From: Holothuria scabra
Lineage: Eukaryota; Echinodermata; Holothuroidea; Aspidochirotida; Holothuriidae
NCBI GenBank assembly: GCA_037179385.1
Contig: CM074181.1
Coordinates: 52,449,486 to 52,513,485 of the forward strand
Reading direction: 5' to 3'
Length of the DNA: 64,000 nt
This document shows, in pieces, positions 11,193 to 26,100 of the stretch (position 1 is its first letter; each line of letters begins with the position of its first letter). Position numbers and translations under genes: made by a program. A model generated the notes under the pieces. It worked only from the letters and a program-made list of their open reading frames with translations, was not told where the DNA came from and searched no databases.

Positions 11193-14100
11193 GTAAGTTC
11201 ACATATTGCATCTAGTCAATTGGGACACAAACCGGAATCTCATCAAATATTTGACAAGCTTTAGCTTTAAATTGATTAGAAATGATTAAAAATGGAATCG
11301 TATGTTTCATTCATTTATGAGCCGAATCTTGTCAAAGTTTTGACAGGGTTCCGGTTCGTGCCCCCTTTTGATTAATTCTATTCAACTTAATTCGGCTAAA
11401 ACATTTTGAAAAATGTATATCAATTTGCAAGGTTCAGTTAGTGTGTTACGATTTTCCATATGACGTCTGTGCCTTGCCCATCAACCAAATACGCTTGGAA
11501 GTCTGAAATAAAGTCAGTTGTTTGACTGAAAGGGCGAGACGGATACATTTGTTTCGTCCGACCCGTTTCGGTTTCCAACTCAATACCTTGCTTCTCTCTT
11601 TGAAGATGTACCATTTGTGTTGACCAGTTAATATCATTCTCTTTCAGTGTGTAGCGAAATTTTATTTAAAATGGTAAAACGAACCGGTACGGAGAAAAGA
11701 AAGGCTTATTTTTCATTTGCGTCCATTTTATTGAAAGCACGTTAAGTTTGTTATAGCTTCTTCGGGAGGCAGTTTAAAAGCTTGGTTTCGACGGACGGTT
11801 CTTTGCCAGAGAGTCGGAGGGACTTAAGAAAAAGTTTGTAACAGCAACTCTCTATTTTGAGTCATGTCATTATTTTCTTTCTCTATTTTTAAGGCATCCC
11901 CTTTTTGTCGGCGTTAGTTCCTTTTGAAAACACTTTTTTCTTAACAATTCTCCTTTATGAGTCATTTTTCTTTACCTTCATACATTTTTACGATAAAGGA
12001 TACATTCTGATTTGCGTTAATATAGGTTTCTAGGATAAAGTTTAAAGGTAGTGTGACGTGTTAGCAAAATGACCTTACTTCACTTAGCAGTTATAGAGTG
12101 AAATTTTTAAAGCAAAAATCCTTTGGAACTATTTCGAAATCATATACGGGTTCTCAGAAGACACCTTTTCAAAGTTTGGGTGTTCTCTGACGGTCCTACT
12201 AAACCACGCGCTGACACGCCTGCTATTCCTTGTGTACCAGGTCATGCGCTGAGGTGCGTTGCAGATACTAAACCTCACGCGGCATAGTGTAGGGCGCATG
12301 TTTTTTTCTGCTAATTCTATAGGAACTCTATTAAGAGAAAGTGCTATCAACAACACATAAACCTCCGATAAGATGATCACATACTGTACGAGAACATTTC
12401 GGATGTTCATTGTGTACACTGTGAAAAAGTCTTTAATATTAAAATTTTTCTACAGGTACAGAAGAAAAAAAAAAGAAATACAAAAATGACAAATAACAAT
12501 TTTTGTCAATGAACTGACAGCACTTTTTACTTCGTTTGCTTTGCATTTTATGTTCTGTAAATGTACAAACAAAGCCAAAGACAATAATCGCGAATATAAT
12601 GCTGGTATTAATTTAGACTTGTTAAATGCTGTCATTAATCAACTCTAATCGACATGCATTTTTATGTCTACGTAAAAGTTATTTAATGATCCTCACATTA
12701 ATTATAAATTAATGCCGACATCTATTCAGTGGCTTGTGCAGGATTTCGAAGGTTCATGTTGTTATAATTACTGATTAGGAATTAAATACAAAGGACCATT
12801 TTGCCAATTTTTCACCTAATTTCGTTCGCAAAATGTTGTTTTTCGTTAGATATTTATGTTAGAAAGGATCTCTGAGCTTTCCATTTGTTCCGCTAATCGC
12901 CACGCGCTGCCGTACAAATTGTACGACCGCGCGTGGAACTTGAGACAGGGCGTGTCAGCGCGCGGAAAAGTGGGACCCGTTTCTAAACCATATTTGTTGC
13001 TTATGCAAAAATAATGATGTGAAGTCTTGAACAGTGTTGACATTCCTTTGTTAACCCTGGAAAAGGGCCGACTCGACTTGAACCAATTGGTTGGAAATTG
13101 GTCCGTAAAATTCCATGTAACCTAACCTAACATCTTTTGTTAACCCTATTTTAATTACTCATGAGATAGTTTATGGTTTAGTAATTGATATTTATCATTT
13201 TCAGTGACACTATTTAAGCTTCTAAAATAAAACCCTTGGGACATATGAATGCTAGTACAACTCTCTTTGAAGTGAAGATTGTAAAATAAAGGATAACATT
13301 AGCCATATGACATGTCCGTCTCATGACATCACAAGATTTGCATATTGAGCTCATAAATATTAATGATTAAGTGCAAATCAGAAATTTTTTTATAAAATGG
13401 TAAATTTTTGACGGATTTCGATGGGAATGTCGACTATTTTCTTTGCTTTTAATGTCTTAATGTTTTTTAAATCGAATACCCAATTTTGTTATTTCATGTT
13501 ACACGACCTTTCAAAGCTGAGCACTAGAATTTTTGATTGTGAGACGATATCCACCTGTAACGTACTGCGTAGGAGAGATGGCACCAGAATTTGCTCACCT
13601 GGGGGGGGGGGGGGAGGTTTCCCGGACGGAGGAGCAGCGGCTTGCAACGACGACAAAGGTTCCGTATCTGCAAACCCGCGCGAGAGTTATCTAACAGCTA
13701 TTGCATTTTGAATTTTCAATCAAGGCTCACCTTCCTAAAACCATTTTGCGATCTGAAATATTTAATTACATGTGAATGGGAGCATTTCAGTTTGGGAGGA
13801 TTGTTTGTTCAAAAATCGTAATTTTGCCCGAAAGACTACTGTATCTAAGCGAAGCTCCACCATCAGTTGGCGTGGAGCGTACAGAAAAGTTTGAAAAATT
13901 CCACTTGTAACATAGTCAGAAATGGCATTTCCCAGGCATGTTAATAGCTATAGCTTTCGCTACTTTGAATCCCTGCTCTCTTCGACTAAATAAGCAAGCT
14001 GCAAAGTGACCAGACAATTAGTAATTTTACCTCTTTTCCCGAAAAATGCAATTCTGCGCGGAAGACTATGTGGAGCGCCACTATAAGTTGGCGCAGAGAG

Positions 14101-17100
14101 TTAAAAAAATCACGACCCATCAGGTGACTGGAAACAGCATTTCCCAGGCTTGTTAGAAGTATATCTAAGTAGTTGATATTTTGAAGTTTTGTTTGCAGTA
14201 ACAGAAAGAATCAGCAACCTGATAAGTGATCAAGATTACCCATTCAGTAGTTTTCATTCCTTGTAGGTCATTTAGTCTATTAAGCTATATTAGTGTAAGG
14301 AAGTAATGGGGTACAAACGTATTATAGTTTTCCAAATTTCCTACTCTGGCTGTATGCCGGGAGTCAATGTAAACTTCTCCATCAATTCTGCTTTTTTTTT
14401 CAAATTGGCAGATGAATCGCCATGTTTTAGTCGTTTCTGCTATACCAGTACCTGGTGTCTGGTAGAGTGGTAGGGCATCCGCCCAGCAGGGGGTCAGGGT
14501 TCGGTTCACAGACCAAGTCATAGGTCGACCAAAATGGAACCTATTGTCATTGTCCGTGATGTTCGGCTTAATTAAGCAATGACGTAGGGGAAACAACCTA
14601 GTGATACACATACTAGGCAAAAGGCTGTGGGGACGACCAGATTAAACCAGAAGTTGCTTATAATTGAAGGGTTAAATCCAGAAAAACCTATAACACTGCC
14701 TCGAAGCAGAACCCATCTTTGCGAAAAATAAAATATCTCAAACAATTACCACAGAGGTGTGCTACGCAGGGCATTTGGTAGCAAACTGGTTTTGGAAAAA
14801 ACTACGGTAACCAAACCACAGGTACGGTGATCTTTGGAGTACAAAAAGTGGAAAACAGTTACAATTTCCATCAAAATTCATCAAAAATTGACCATGTAAC
14901 AGGGCAATTTCTGGTTTGCATATGATCATTAATAGCTATACACTTTATATGCAAATCTTGTTATGTGATAAGAGGGACATGCTATATATGGCTAATGTTA
15001 CAATCTTCATTTCAAGACCGTTAATTGTAACATTACCGTAGTTTTTCCTTAGGGTTATATTTTGGAAGCTAAAGTTTTGTCATTGAAAATCATAAGTATC
15101 AACTACCAAACCATGAACTATGTGATGAGTAATTGAGAGATAATTTATATAGGGTTTACACAGGAAACGTCAACAGTACGCAACACTTCCCACACATCTT
15201 TATTTTTGCATAAGCAACAAGTTTCTTTGGAAACATTCAAACTTTGAAGAGGTATACCTCGAGAAGCGTAAAAGATATTGAAATAATTCCAGACGATCAT
15301 TCTCCTTAGAAAAGATCACTCCATAACTGTCAATTGGAGTCAGGTCATTTTGCTGACGTGTCATTCTCTCTTTAAAGGCCCAGTTCTCTCACCCCAAATA
15401 GTATCTATTCTCCTAACCTTCTTACTTTAGCCCCTCCCACAATTGTCTGAAATTCATCCTTGTCCAGTCAAAATCCCAGTTTATTGCTTCAGGGTGAGTA
15501 TAGAAAAGCCTTGTGTGTATAACCAAAACACACCCAGTACAGTTCATGCTGTGTAAAATAAGCGTTGGTAATCTGCATTGTTTGAATTAATACTAGTCAA
15601 TCAAAAAGCTGGGCCAATAGAGAGTTTCTGTAACCCCCTACAAGAAGTGTAGTTTGGGGTGAGAGGATTGGCCCTTAAAGCACTAACTATTTAGCGATTA
15701 CACTTGGATAAAGACGTATTGTTTTGGATCTAGACGTGTTTATAAAGTGGGAGAGAAAGGTGTTTAGAATACCGTTTAATTCCTAAACACCTATTTAGAG
15801 CGTACTCGCTGGAAAGGCAAAAAGCAATGTAGCTGTCCGTTTCCATCTGCTGTTTTGGATTGCAATGCATCTTCATCATAAAAAAGCGTGTCAAATTGCT
15901 TTCACTACATCCTTACTTGCCCCGATTCAAGTTCACGCTATTGTTGGGGGTCTAGACGGTTTTCATTGCTGATATGATTCCACAATTAAAGGGGAAATTC
16001 AGTCACCCTAACTCGAAGTAGCACACTGTCCTATTTCATGGGCGACTCTTGAGAGTTATTTGGCAATATTTCTACTCCTCAGATGTGAAAAAACCCAGCG
16101 GTTGAATTTGGGATAACACATTCCCTAGAGATTATGTAAGATACTTTGAAGCACGGGGTTGCTAGAGAATCTATAGCAACCCCCTGTTTAAAGAGAAATA
16201 AACAACTGTGAGATTCAACTGTTGCAGTTCCTCAAAAGCAGTTTGGGGAGACCGCTCTTACCCTTTAACCACCAATTCTTATTTACCTGAAAGCCTGTAG
16301 CGATTGCTGCAGTATCGATCGATTTAATCCTATTGAGAGTTTCACATTAGAGTTCACATATCAAGAAAAGGCGGTGAACCTTATGATTTACTTATTTGAA
16401 ACTTAAGGTATCATTCTTTTGATTATGAAGCGACAATATTAAGGTCAATTTTCCGAGCAAGCCGACTTGTTATCAAATAGGCTCGAGGATAAAATCAGTT
16501 AACTACATTCACATGTACAATAGTCCATACATGCAGCTATTGCTCGTGTGAAATAAAATGTCTGGTCTGCACTATGCTCTGATGATGGTGATCCCTGCAT
16601 GAGATATTAGGGTTAGTTCTTCAGTTAGATAAAAATTTTACTGCTCAGTTTCTTACTAAATGGCTTACGTCGGGCCCCGGTCACGACTTTTTCTCCTGTT
16701 GTGGCTCACTGTTGGGCCATGTTGAACCAGGTGCCTTTGGTTGGACATTGTTCGATTGCTTATACTGGTCACCAGCCACAATGGTAGGTTTTACTTTAAG
16801 GTATGACGCGGTCAGGAGTCGAACTCCAAACTTCCCGACGGCAAGTACGATGTCCCAAAACACTTGACCATGCAGTTTGACCTCACGTAGCCCTTGCATG
16901 TGGTCACATTTAGAACATGACTGTCCTCACTGGTTTGTAGCCATGAAGAATAAAATTCGAATTGTTTCTTGGGTGGATGATAAAAAATGTGACGGAGAAC
17001 GCTATGAGATTTCAAGAACTGATGTATTTCAACGCCCCTGCCCCCACCCCCAGACCGAATTGGACGGCAGTAAATCCCAGTTTCCACTACAATACAGTTT

Positions 17101-20100
17101 ATAACAAATGTTCATACGTTAAATTTGAGTGGTCGACCTCTTGCAGACCGTGAAGATTTCTACGACGTCAATTTACCATCATTTTCATGCATGCATCATT
17201 TCTATTTCGCTTTCTCTCTTTAAGTTTTCGCGATACGTGTAATGCTGGATTCTGTTGAAGAGTGTTTAGGAGAATTGCAATTACCTTTACCTAGATAGCC
17301 TAATTGTAATTACTATAGTGGTTTCTAGATCCGGTTTGGTAAATGGTTCTTTGATCATTTCACGATTCTGTTGAGTTCTCACTGAATCCCAAAATTTACC
17401 GAGGAGTGTAATGGATTGCCTTTACTGTGCAACATATAGGTCCTCCATCAGTGTCATAACCGAGGAAGGGCATCGATCTGGTTCGTGAATGGGGAGGAGG
17501 GGGGGGGGGAGTGGGGACAAACTTGATGTCCCAAACCGGATTATCCTACTAATAATCCACGCACACCAGCAAACACACATGCGCACTCACATTGACAAAC
17601 ACGAGCAAAACAAACACGCATGCGCACTCACATTGACGCGCACATACACAAAACGTGTCTAGATGGCGCCTCATAAATGCAGTTTTTGTACTTTAATAGG
17701 CTCAAATAGACGTTTTTCGATGCCATTAAGTCATCTGTATACAACAATGTTGTATTTTGTTTATTCTGCCTGTTGTTGATTTTAATCTGCCCGAATTACT
17801 GGGGAAGAGACAAAACGATATGCTTGCCCCAGTATATTTTCGTTGGCTGAATTCCCCCTCCTGCCCGCAAGATCGTTGTCCCTGCGTAGCAAGAGAAAGA
17901 GGAAGAAATTAATGGGATTTACCTTGTTGTTAATGTCTTTGAATGGACCTGGGTAATTGCCAGTACGTTTCCCTGACTCTCATCAAACCGAATTTAAAGT
18001 TTGCTCACATGGGTATTGTTCTGAAAGGCTAAATTCTCCTCGTCTTTCTAACAGGACAAAAGTAGCCCCCCCCCCCCCCACCAACATTTTGAAGCAACGG
18101 CGAAATCTCACAATTTTCTTAATTCTCTTCAAAGTATCTTCTGTAATTTTAGGATTGCATGTTGAAGGTAAACACAGTTATATTCCTGGTAAATTTCACT
18201 TTGGAGGAGGTAAAATATGATCACATGACTCTCAAGAACCAACTTCATGAAACAAGACAGTCTACTAGTACTACATTATTACTTCAGGCTGGTGTTACTG
18301 AATTTATAGCTATATTACATCCAAATCCTTGCAACGGTCAAGTTTATGTATACCTACGTACCGTACGTTTGGCGGCATCTTTTGATGCCTTCAGTGTCTT
18401 CAATTATCAACTTAATGAAAGAGTTGTAAACTGCTTAGTGGATAAGAAGTTGATAGGATTGCTATTCAACAAGAATATTGATCCACACATGTATACACAA
18501 GCAGATACTTACAATGGTATCGTACAGCGTAACTCAAACTCAAAGCGGCATACACCAGCCGGTCAGGTCCTTGGCAAGCTTCGCGATACATCTCGCCATC
18601 TTTGGGGGCGATGCGCACTGTTTAACAAGAAATTTTCTAACCGGTTAACGTAACCCTAATCCCTAACTCGAACAAAGAATACAATCGATACAATACAATG
18701 GCAACAGCCAATCAAGAAATACCTTGTTAAACAGTGCGCATCTACCCGATCTTTGAGATGGTCGACACGAATTGAAATTTGTAGGTTGCAAGGGCCTCCT
18801 TCAAAGATGGCTATTAGAGAAGCAGCGGTAGGTAAAATCAAAGGCACAAATCACATTCTATATAAAGCGATACAAATGGTATACAGACTACATTAGCGGA
18901 ATGCATTTTGTTTTCAGTATTTGCTAAATGACTTGGTTTGGTACCCACCAGGGTCCAAAAGGAAGGGCCTAGGCAACATCCCTTCTGTGGCTTCGCAGGT
19001 ACTCGCGCTGTGTTCAAATGGTTATTCTCGATGGCAACCGAGAGACTTCACATCAAAATCTGGCGAAAATCCTGCACCCCATTTGCTTCCCTTTTGTACC
19101 AGTTTAGTCTCCCATGTCGTTTCAATTACTAATTCGATTTTACAAAGTTTCTAAATGCAATTTTAACGGCTCGTGCACTTAAAGGGGAAATTCTACGGGT
19201 CCTTGTTCGACCCCTCCCCACAGCAGCAGCCCGAAAAAAAAAAAATGGAATGCTATGGAAATTTGACAAAGGTAAGGACTTTCGTAAGTAGAAATTTGTG
19301 ATTTTCACGGAAAAAATTCTATAAAAGTTTGGGCAGCAATCCAAGAAACAAATGCGATATTTTTTATCAGACTTTGTGACATTTTCAATTAGATGCACCA
19401 TTTAAATCATGATTTATTTCTTGTTTGTAATTTGTTCGATTTAACTCAACCAACCCTGATTTTCATAAGTAGCTAAGCCAGAGGGTTGCCAAGACAAATT
19501 TTACTTACGAATATGTATTTTACGGCGACAAATACCGTAGTAAATCCTACGGCGCTAAGTAGGCTCTACAGACAAACAAGTGTATGAAGTGAAAAATTTC
19601 TAAAATGTACTGCAATGTTCGAAATATTTAAGAACCCTAAATCAATGATCAATGTTGCATACATACATATACATAATATTTATTAAGCCCTTAATAACAG
19701 ATCTAAGCGCTATACAAGCAATGGTTTTTTTTTCGGGGGGGGGGGGCGACGGCACCTGCGGTAAACCGATTTATTTGCTGTGAACTGGTATAGTAGGACA
19801 AAATGAAGGTAAACGCTGTAATCACTGTTAGTTGTACGGTAACATTTTATTTCAAGAATGGCGTGATTTACATCATTTACACATGAAGGCAAAGTACAAG
19901 TGGTAAAATTTTATGGACTTTAAAATTTTCGTGAACGATCATTGAAAAGCCGAGTCATACTGCTCCAAGGCTCGATGATGATCCCCCGCAATTGATCATT
20001 ACCATGCTGCATAATTGCACTATGAATGAAATGGATATCCATACCTAATACACAGGGAATGAGGAGCTAAAACAATCAAAACAAAAGATGTTTTCCTATT

Positions 20101-23100
20101 ACAGCCTATGCTCCAGGTACGTTTTTACTGCAGGCCTGCCTGAAACAAACCAGGGAGCTACAACTGAAAAAAGGCCGTGGCCGGCTTGACTTGAACCAAT
20201 TGGTTGGGAGCTGGGCCGTAAAACTCTATATTTAACTGACTAACTCCCTGCATGTTTACCTTTCAGCTCTTCAGCTGGTATAACACCGCAAAAATGCCAA
20301 CAAGTTGAAAAAAGTGTGGTCGCATCTCTGTAGGTTACGTATACAGAATATCTGTATATAGTACAGAAATACAATTTGCGCGTTCTTGGCAAACATTTGT
20401 AAGTCAAGTTACGCGTTAAGCACCGATTAATCATTAGACCTATAAACAAAATTTAGTTAACAGAGCAAACCGGTAGTAAGTTTAAGAATTTGATTCAATT
20501 TTGAAATGGATATCATCATCCGAAGTTTATAGACGGTTTGATGACCAACAGGAGATTTCCCGGAGGCAAATCCTCGCGTTAGTGTTTATTTGTGTCGTGA
20601 TGGTTATCTCGATATGTTTCCATGAAAATCAGTTCGTTTGGAAAAAGTTCAAAGGTCCTCTTAAACAGTATATTTTAAGCACTTTTCGAAGTAAAACACA
20701 ACGAAGAATAAAGTTAAAGTTAAGGCAAGCAAACAAATGATATGAGAAAGTAAGTTAGTAAAACAGACAGTGAGTACTGAATAAAATAAAGCAATTGAAA
20801 GATACGTTTCGAAAAAACACGAAATTAAGAATTACTACTTAAAAAACAACCCTGCAAAAATGTTATGAAAAGTAAGTTTTAAACTGATTAAAGGAGAGTA
20901 CGTGAAACAGGAATAGGCCTACAAACAAAGTAAAACATTCCAAAACTTTAACATTTTATATCACGGGCCAGGATTTCTCTGTGACAAATGACAGTTGAAC
21001 TATTTGTCTTTTATCTCTATAATACGGTGCAAATATATTTTTAAATTTCCGACTTAAGGTATTTGGAGCACAATGCGCATTGAAGTTAGTCAAGTTTTGG
21101 TGGTCTCAATACCTAGTCATGTTTTCCTCTCGTTAGCAGCCACGGTGGAGCTCAACATTTGTGAATATGGCTGTTATGGAAGTCTCGAGTCACCGTCAAT
21201 CATAAATACAATGCGTTCCGTGGGCCTGTCTGTAGACAACCAAGTTGCGATCAATTACATACTATTTACACGGTGGCCTGATATGTGTGGTTCCCCGAAT
21301 GCCCGTTTCCTACCAGTGCGGTCTGAACTTCCACATATCATGCTCCTACCTGTCGCCTGCAACGTCATTTTTGACCGCGTGTGATAATTTCTCACTCCCA
21401 ACTACTGAGACGACACACAATTACATTTACCCCCTTGTAAGGGTGGCTGTGTCACGCATCATTACTACTGTCAAACGGGCTGCCGCCATATTTGAAATTA
21501 ACGATTTTTGAAAATTGGAACGTTTGGGATTTTTGCACGGTACATTAATTCAGTGAACGATCACTCATGACTCTGTGTATAAACAGTGTAGCATAATCAT
21601 TTATCAATACATTAAACCAAGACAGTATTGTAATATTGGGAAAGGCTGCCGTGGTCACAGTTTCGGATTTACAAGTATTAACATATTGTGTCGTCTGTTT
21701 TAAGAGCTATAAGTTTGGTGTATATGGGTTTTGATTCATGATCGAAGGGGTCAGAGTTCAAATTTTAGGTGTGAATAAATTTATCGCTTTTTGGCAAATT
21801 CTTTTTGAGTGGATAAGAACGGTGTGAATATTGAACCGCGGGATGTCAAAACAGGATGGCTAAAAAGAATAATGATCCTCACTGAGAAACTGAAAACTTG
21901 AGTTTTCTACTTTACCCTAATGGTACAATGGAAGCTGATTTCCAAACAGTAGCCTAGGCTATAGGGCTAGTTAATGCTGGTCCAGTTATCTCACGCAATT
22001 GTATTCTCCGCTGCTCTATTAACCTCAAGACACCGTAGGCTGGGGGATCGTAAAATATGCCCACCGTACCCCCTCCTTTAGTGAGAGGCGACTATAAAAG
22101 GGAGGACTTGAAACGGAGTTTGAACTGTATTCAAAACCGAACATGAACTTCTTAGACTGGACGGCTTTTGAAACTTTACGTGAGTTGACCCCAAATAACA
22201 CATCTGTGGATGTGTCGTTCAAGTAAATCCAAAACGAATAAGGCACCATTGGCAACATCTTAGCGTACCGGTAACTTTGTTGTGTACGGGGTGTCAACAT
22301 TAGTTTATAAGTTTCAGTATCTTGTATTGCATGGCTTTTAGTATTTTATGTCTAATCTGCTTCTGCTTGTATCGGCGATTGCGTCTATATTTTCGGTTTC
22401 CTTTGAAACCATGATTTTGACACGAATTAAAAAACTTCTGACAGTCTGAGGAAATCGATTTAGTCATTCCCGCTAAAAACATTAGCACCTGTGGGTTTCA
22501 CATAGGCTACACATTTATAAGTTGAACTAAGGTATTTTGATAGAGATTTCTAAGGTTGTTCTCTCTTTTGCATTTAGGTCAATTAGTCAACTTAGTGCCG
22601 TCAGTACCAGAGTTATGTGTGACAATGTGCCCCGCCTCGCGGGAAAACAGCGCCAGTTATGCCAGAATTATCCGGATATCATGAGAAGTATTGGTGAGGG
22701 CGCCAGAGAAGGAGTGAGAGAATGTCAACACAGATTTCGGCACAACCGATGGAATTGTAGCACTTTGCAAGGAGATTCATCAGTATTTGGCAAGTCTGTT
22801 ATAAAAAGTAAGTAGAAAGTATAATGTTCTACAAAAGAGGCTCAATTACTTTCGGATGCATCCAACGTGATAGGCAATGTCATCATTTTCATTTTTTTTT
22901 CAGAAAACTTACCTTAAATACTGCTTGCAAAGTGCTCTATTGTGGAAGGAATAAAACGGTTTATTGCAAGCCAACACATGGTTCGATCAGCAATTGCAAG
23001 AACCCTACATTTGAGGGACTGAGGTTTCCAAATCGTTAGTAGGTCGTCACCACTTGCTAAGTGATGTTGGCGCTCTACGTAGGTAGTACATTTGAACCGG

Positions 23101-26100
23101 TATACACTAGCAGACTAGCGATTTTGCCTAAGCTACGTCCTTGTTGTGGTCTTATTCGCCTGCAACCTCTGCCCTTGTTTAAATTTGTTACCGGTCAACG
23201 GTGGGATTGCTTGACCTGCTACGAGGGAAAAATAACATTATGGCATCTTGCGACATATGTTCCTGTTCAATAAACCACGTGGTGGTGACACCTGTCTGCT
23301 ACAAGTTCAAGACTGGTAGCCAACCAAACATCAAACACTAAGTCATTGCATCACATTTGGAAACACAAAACTCAAGGTACTACCGAGCTAGTCGTCAAAT
23401 AAAGTCGTATTTTATAGCTCTTTTCAATAGACGAATGCTTGTTTATTTTCTAAACATTGATGATCTCCTCGTCCTCAAAATTTTATCCGACTTGTCATCG
23501 GCTCGACGTAAACAGAGTGCTCGTGAATGTATGTCAAATTACCTCATAGCTATCCACAATTCACGACCACAGTTCAAGATCATATCGCGCCTTCAGCTAT
23601 AGCCCTAAGTTCGACAATCATATTTTTTTTTTCTTTTTTTTTTGCCATTATCAGAATAAGATTACTATCTAACGCAGTCTCGGGAATTTGGTGTTAACCG
23701 AGCTAATTGTACTAGAACCAATCAAAAACAAAATGCTTTATCCATTTGGGTACAGCGGATTTGGAAACGTTTTCAAAGATAACATTCTCGAGGGGAGGAG
23801 TGAGAGCCATGGGCTAACGCGTCTTGTTTGACGTATTGCCCCAAACATTTAACTACACTCTCCGTGGGTGGGCAATACTGTATTTCGATGAGAAATGGGG
23901 TTTTGGTTACAAGCTGATTCAATGCAGACTTTAAGTGGAATTCACACCTCGACAGTTTCAAAAATAATTTCTTCCATTTATGAAAACTGTATCAACCTGC
24001 TGACAAGGACAAATGGCTTCGTGTTTTACACAAGGGCTGTAAAAACAGTTAATAACTTTCGGGAGGGAAAAACTCTATGACATCGATAATAGGCTCATAT
24101 GTTTGTGTTTTTATCGAATATGCGTTTTGTCGCATTGCCCTTATCCCATTGCTTTGTTTATGTACTTAACCCTCTATTGGGTTTCTGGAATTGGGTAAGT
24201 TGTGCTCGTGTAATGGCCAACCTTTCGCAGACTTCTATCATTCTGGGGGCCACTTCATCAGTCAAGTGTTGGCTCAAGTCGATAGCCGACAGACCAATAT
24301 TTATTGTTATTTTACCTTTCGTGTTTTGTTGATCAATTAGGTTTCAACAAGTAGGTGTTCCTACCGTCCTCTTTATTTAACTTTTCTTCGACTGGATTAT
24401 TCTCTGTCATCGATTCGACCAGAAACGGAAACGTTTATTGACAGCTTATTGTAGATATGTCTCCCTCGCTGTATTCATCACGCCTCAGATTAATGGAAGG
24501 GGGTGAGCCCGTGACGTCATCCGTTCAACCCTCTAATCATACAGCTTCTGTTTGAGTTTCTTTGTCCGGGCAAAAATTCCTGTAACCAAAACAAGTCAGA
24601 AGGTAAACTCATGCCAACATTCGGTTCCTGGACAATCCATACTGCTCGAAAACATGTGTAAATTTGAACCCATCACTCATACGGGTAGCCGACAAAACTA
24701 TTGCCGTTAGGCAAATATCTTAACTGACAAAACTCGGCGAAATTTTCTCTTTTGCCCCTATGAATAAACGGTCCTGTTTGTCTACGGGTTTCCCTAATCT
24801 TTAGAGCAATCAGAGTCTAGAAAGTAACTGTAATTACCTGTGAGGATTTGGGGAGCTGGCAAATTTAAGTGAATCAACTGAGGCGTGAAATGGGCACAGA
24901 AGGAAAATTGTCTGACTGGGCCGGCGTATTGACCGCTGGAGGGAACAGAGGCGGTTACATACAACGAACAGAAATGGTGACGGGGGAGTAACTTCAAAGA
25001 GAAAGCCGTATTCAGCATTTAATATGTTGAATGATGAGCTGAAAAGGTCTATCTCCTAAGCTGCAATTAGACCTACATGAATTGAAAATCATGCCAGGAA
25101 TGTGTCACATAGTGAGGGTTTTGTATTTTTTCGAGAGTATGGTACATGACCCTCTTAGCCCGTATCGACAGAATTGTGAGACAGCGGCATATTTAAGTAC
25201 ACAACAATTGGTTTGAAGCAAACTCTCATACAGGCCTTTCTGGCAGCCGTATATTACCAATCCCCATAATTTTTAAGTTTCATGACAAACTCATTCTAAA
25301 TAGTTATCTAAAATAAACAATTCGATCATAAAATATTACAATACATTACTTTGATTACAGAAACTTTCTAGCTGTACTAACATAAAAATGCAACTCTCCT
25401 TACTGATATACTGTAACAGTATAAGAACGTGCAAATTAAAGGAAAATATTGCGATTGTTTTGCAAGAAAGATTCATCCAAGTTTTAAAGCTAATATTTCT
25501 TGACACAGGATGATAGATTATCAGAAATAAAGCAGTATGGTAGCTTTCTTTTTAAGAATTAAGTTTTCCACAGATAGATATTCAGTTGTTTGTTGCTCAA
25601 GAATAATTTGTCCACCCAAACTTTCAACATTCCAAATGATGCAACGTTGATGGAGACTCTTGCGCATAGTATTTTGCGCCTGGTATTTTGAAGAGATGTA
25701 GCTATTGCTGGGGTTTATGATTAAGACTGGATTGTTGGATAGTGTCTGAGACATTTTCTTTGTACCTTTTTGGAGCATTTTAAACACAATATTTCCCTTC
25801 AAATTACAATGCAAAAGACTAAAAGAAAATTAAAATTGTAAAAGTTATTGACAGGATATCTAATTGTTTAATTTCTTTTAATTAAGTTCTCCTTTTTAAG
25901 TTTATTTAGGTTGGTTAATGTTAAGTTTTTTCTTTTCACAATGGTCTCATCTGTGGTCCGTGCTACCCATACGAATGGGCAATTGTTCATTGGGTAAAAC
26001 CAAGTTTTTTAGATCTTGAATATCCTCAGATGACCTCAATCAGTGACAATATGGGCGTTTTAGCTCCAATGTTACAACTTAGTAACAGAAAACTCATATT

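Larger units (their letters stand above)
11193..22577 (+). other. wnt2: Wnt2 intron 1 (11.4 kb)
   Basis: GTAAGT donor, TTTAG acceptor. No nested gene is recognisable on either strand. It holds SINE copies (13056, 14452, 16669 and 20165), a TTAA MITE (15372-15678), repeat F copies, an inverted repeat at 18610-18742, and poly-C/G tracts at 13601, 18066 and 19735. First introns of developmental ligand genes often carry enhancers, but none can be called by eye. Confidence 0.8.

Noticed and set aside
14452..14525. Possible tRNA gene
   Set aside because: Box A and B-like words are present but a complete cloverleaf is not evident, and the sequence continues into the SINE body shared with other copies.
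18159..18653. 164-codon open frame (+), the longest in the window
   Set aside because: No recognisable domain; its end runs into an inverted repeat and its start follows a dispersed repeat with a poly-C tract; it lies wholly in Wnt2 intron 1.
23043..23290. Possible small transposon bounded by GTCACCAC / GTGGTGAC
   Set aside because: The inverted match is short and gapped, no second copy was seen and no target duplication is evident.
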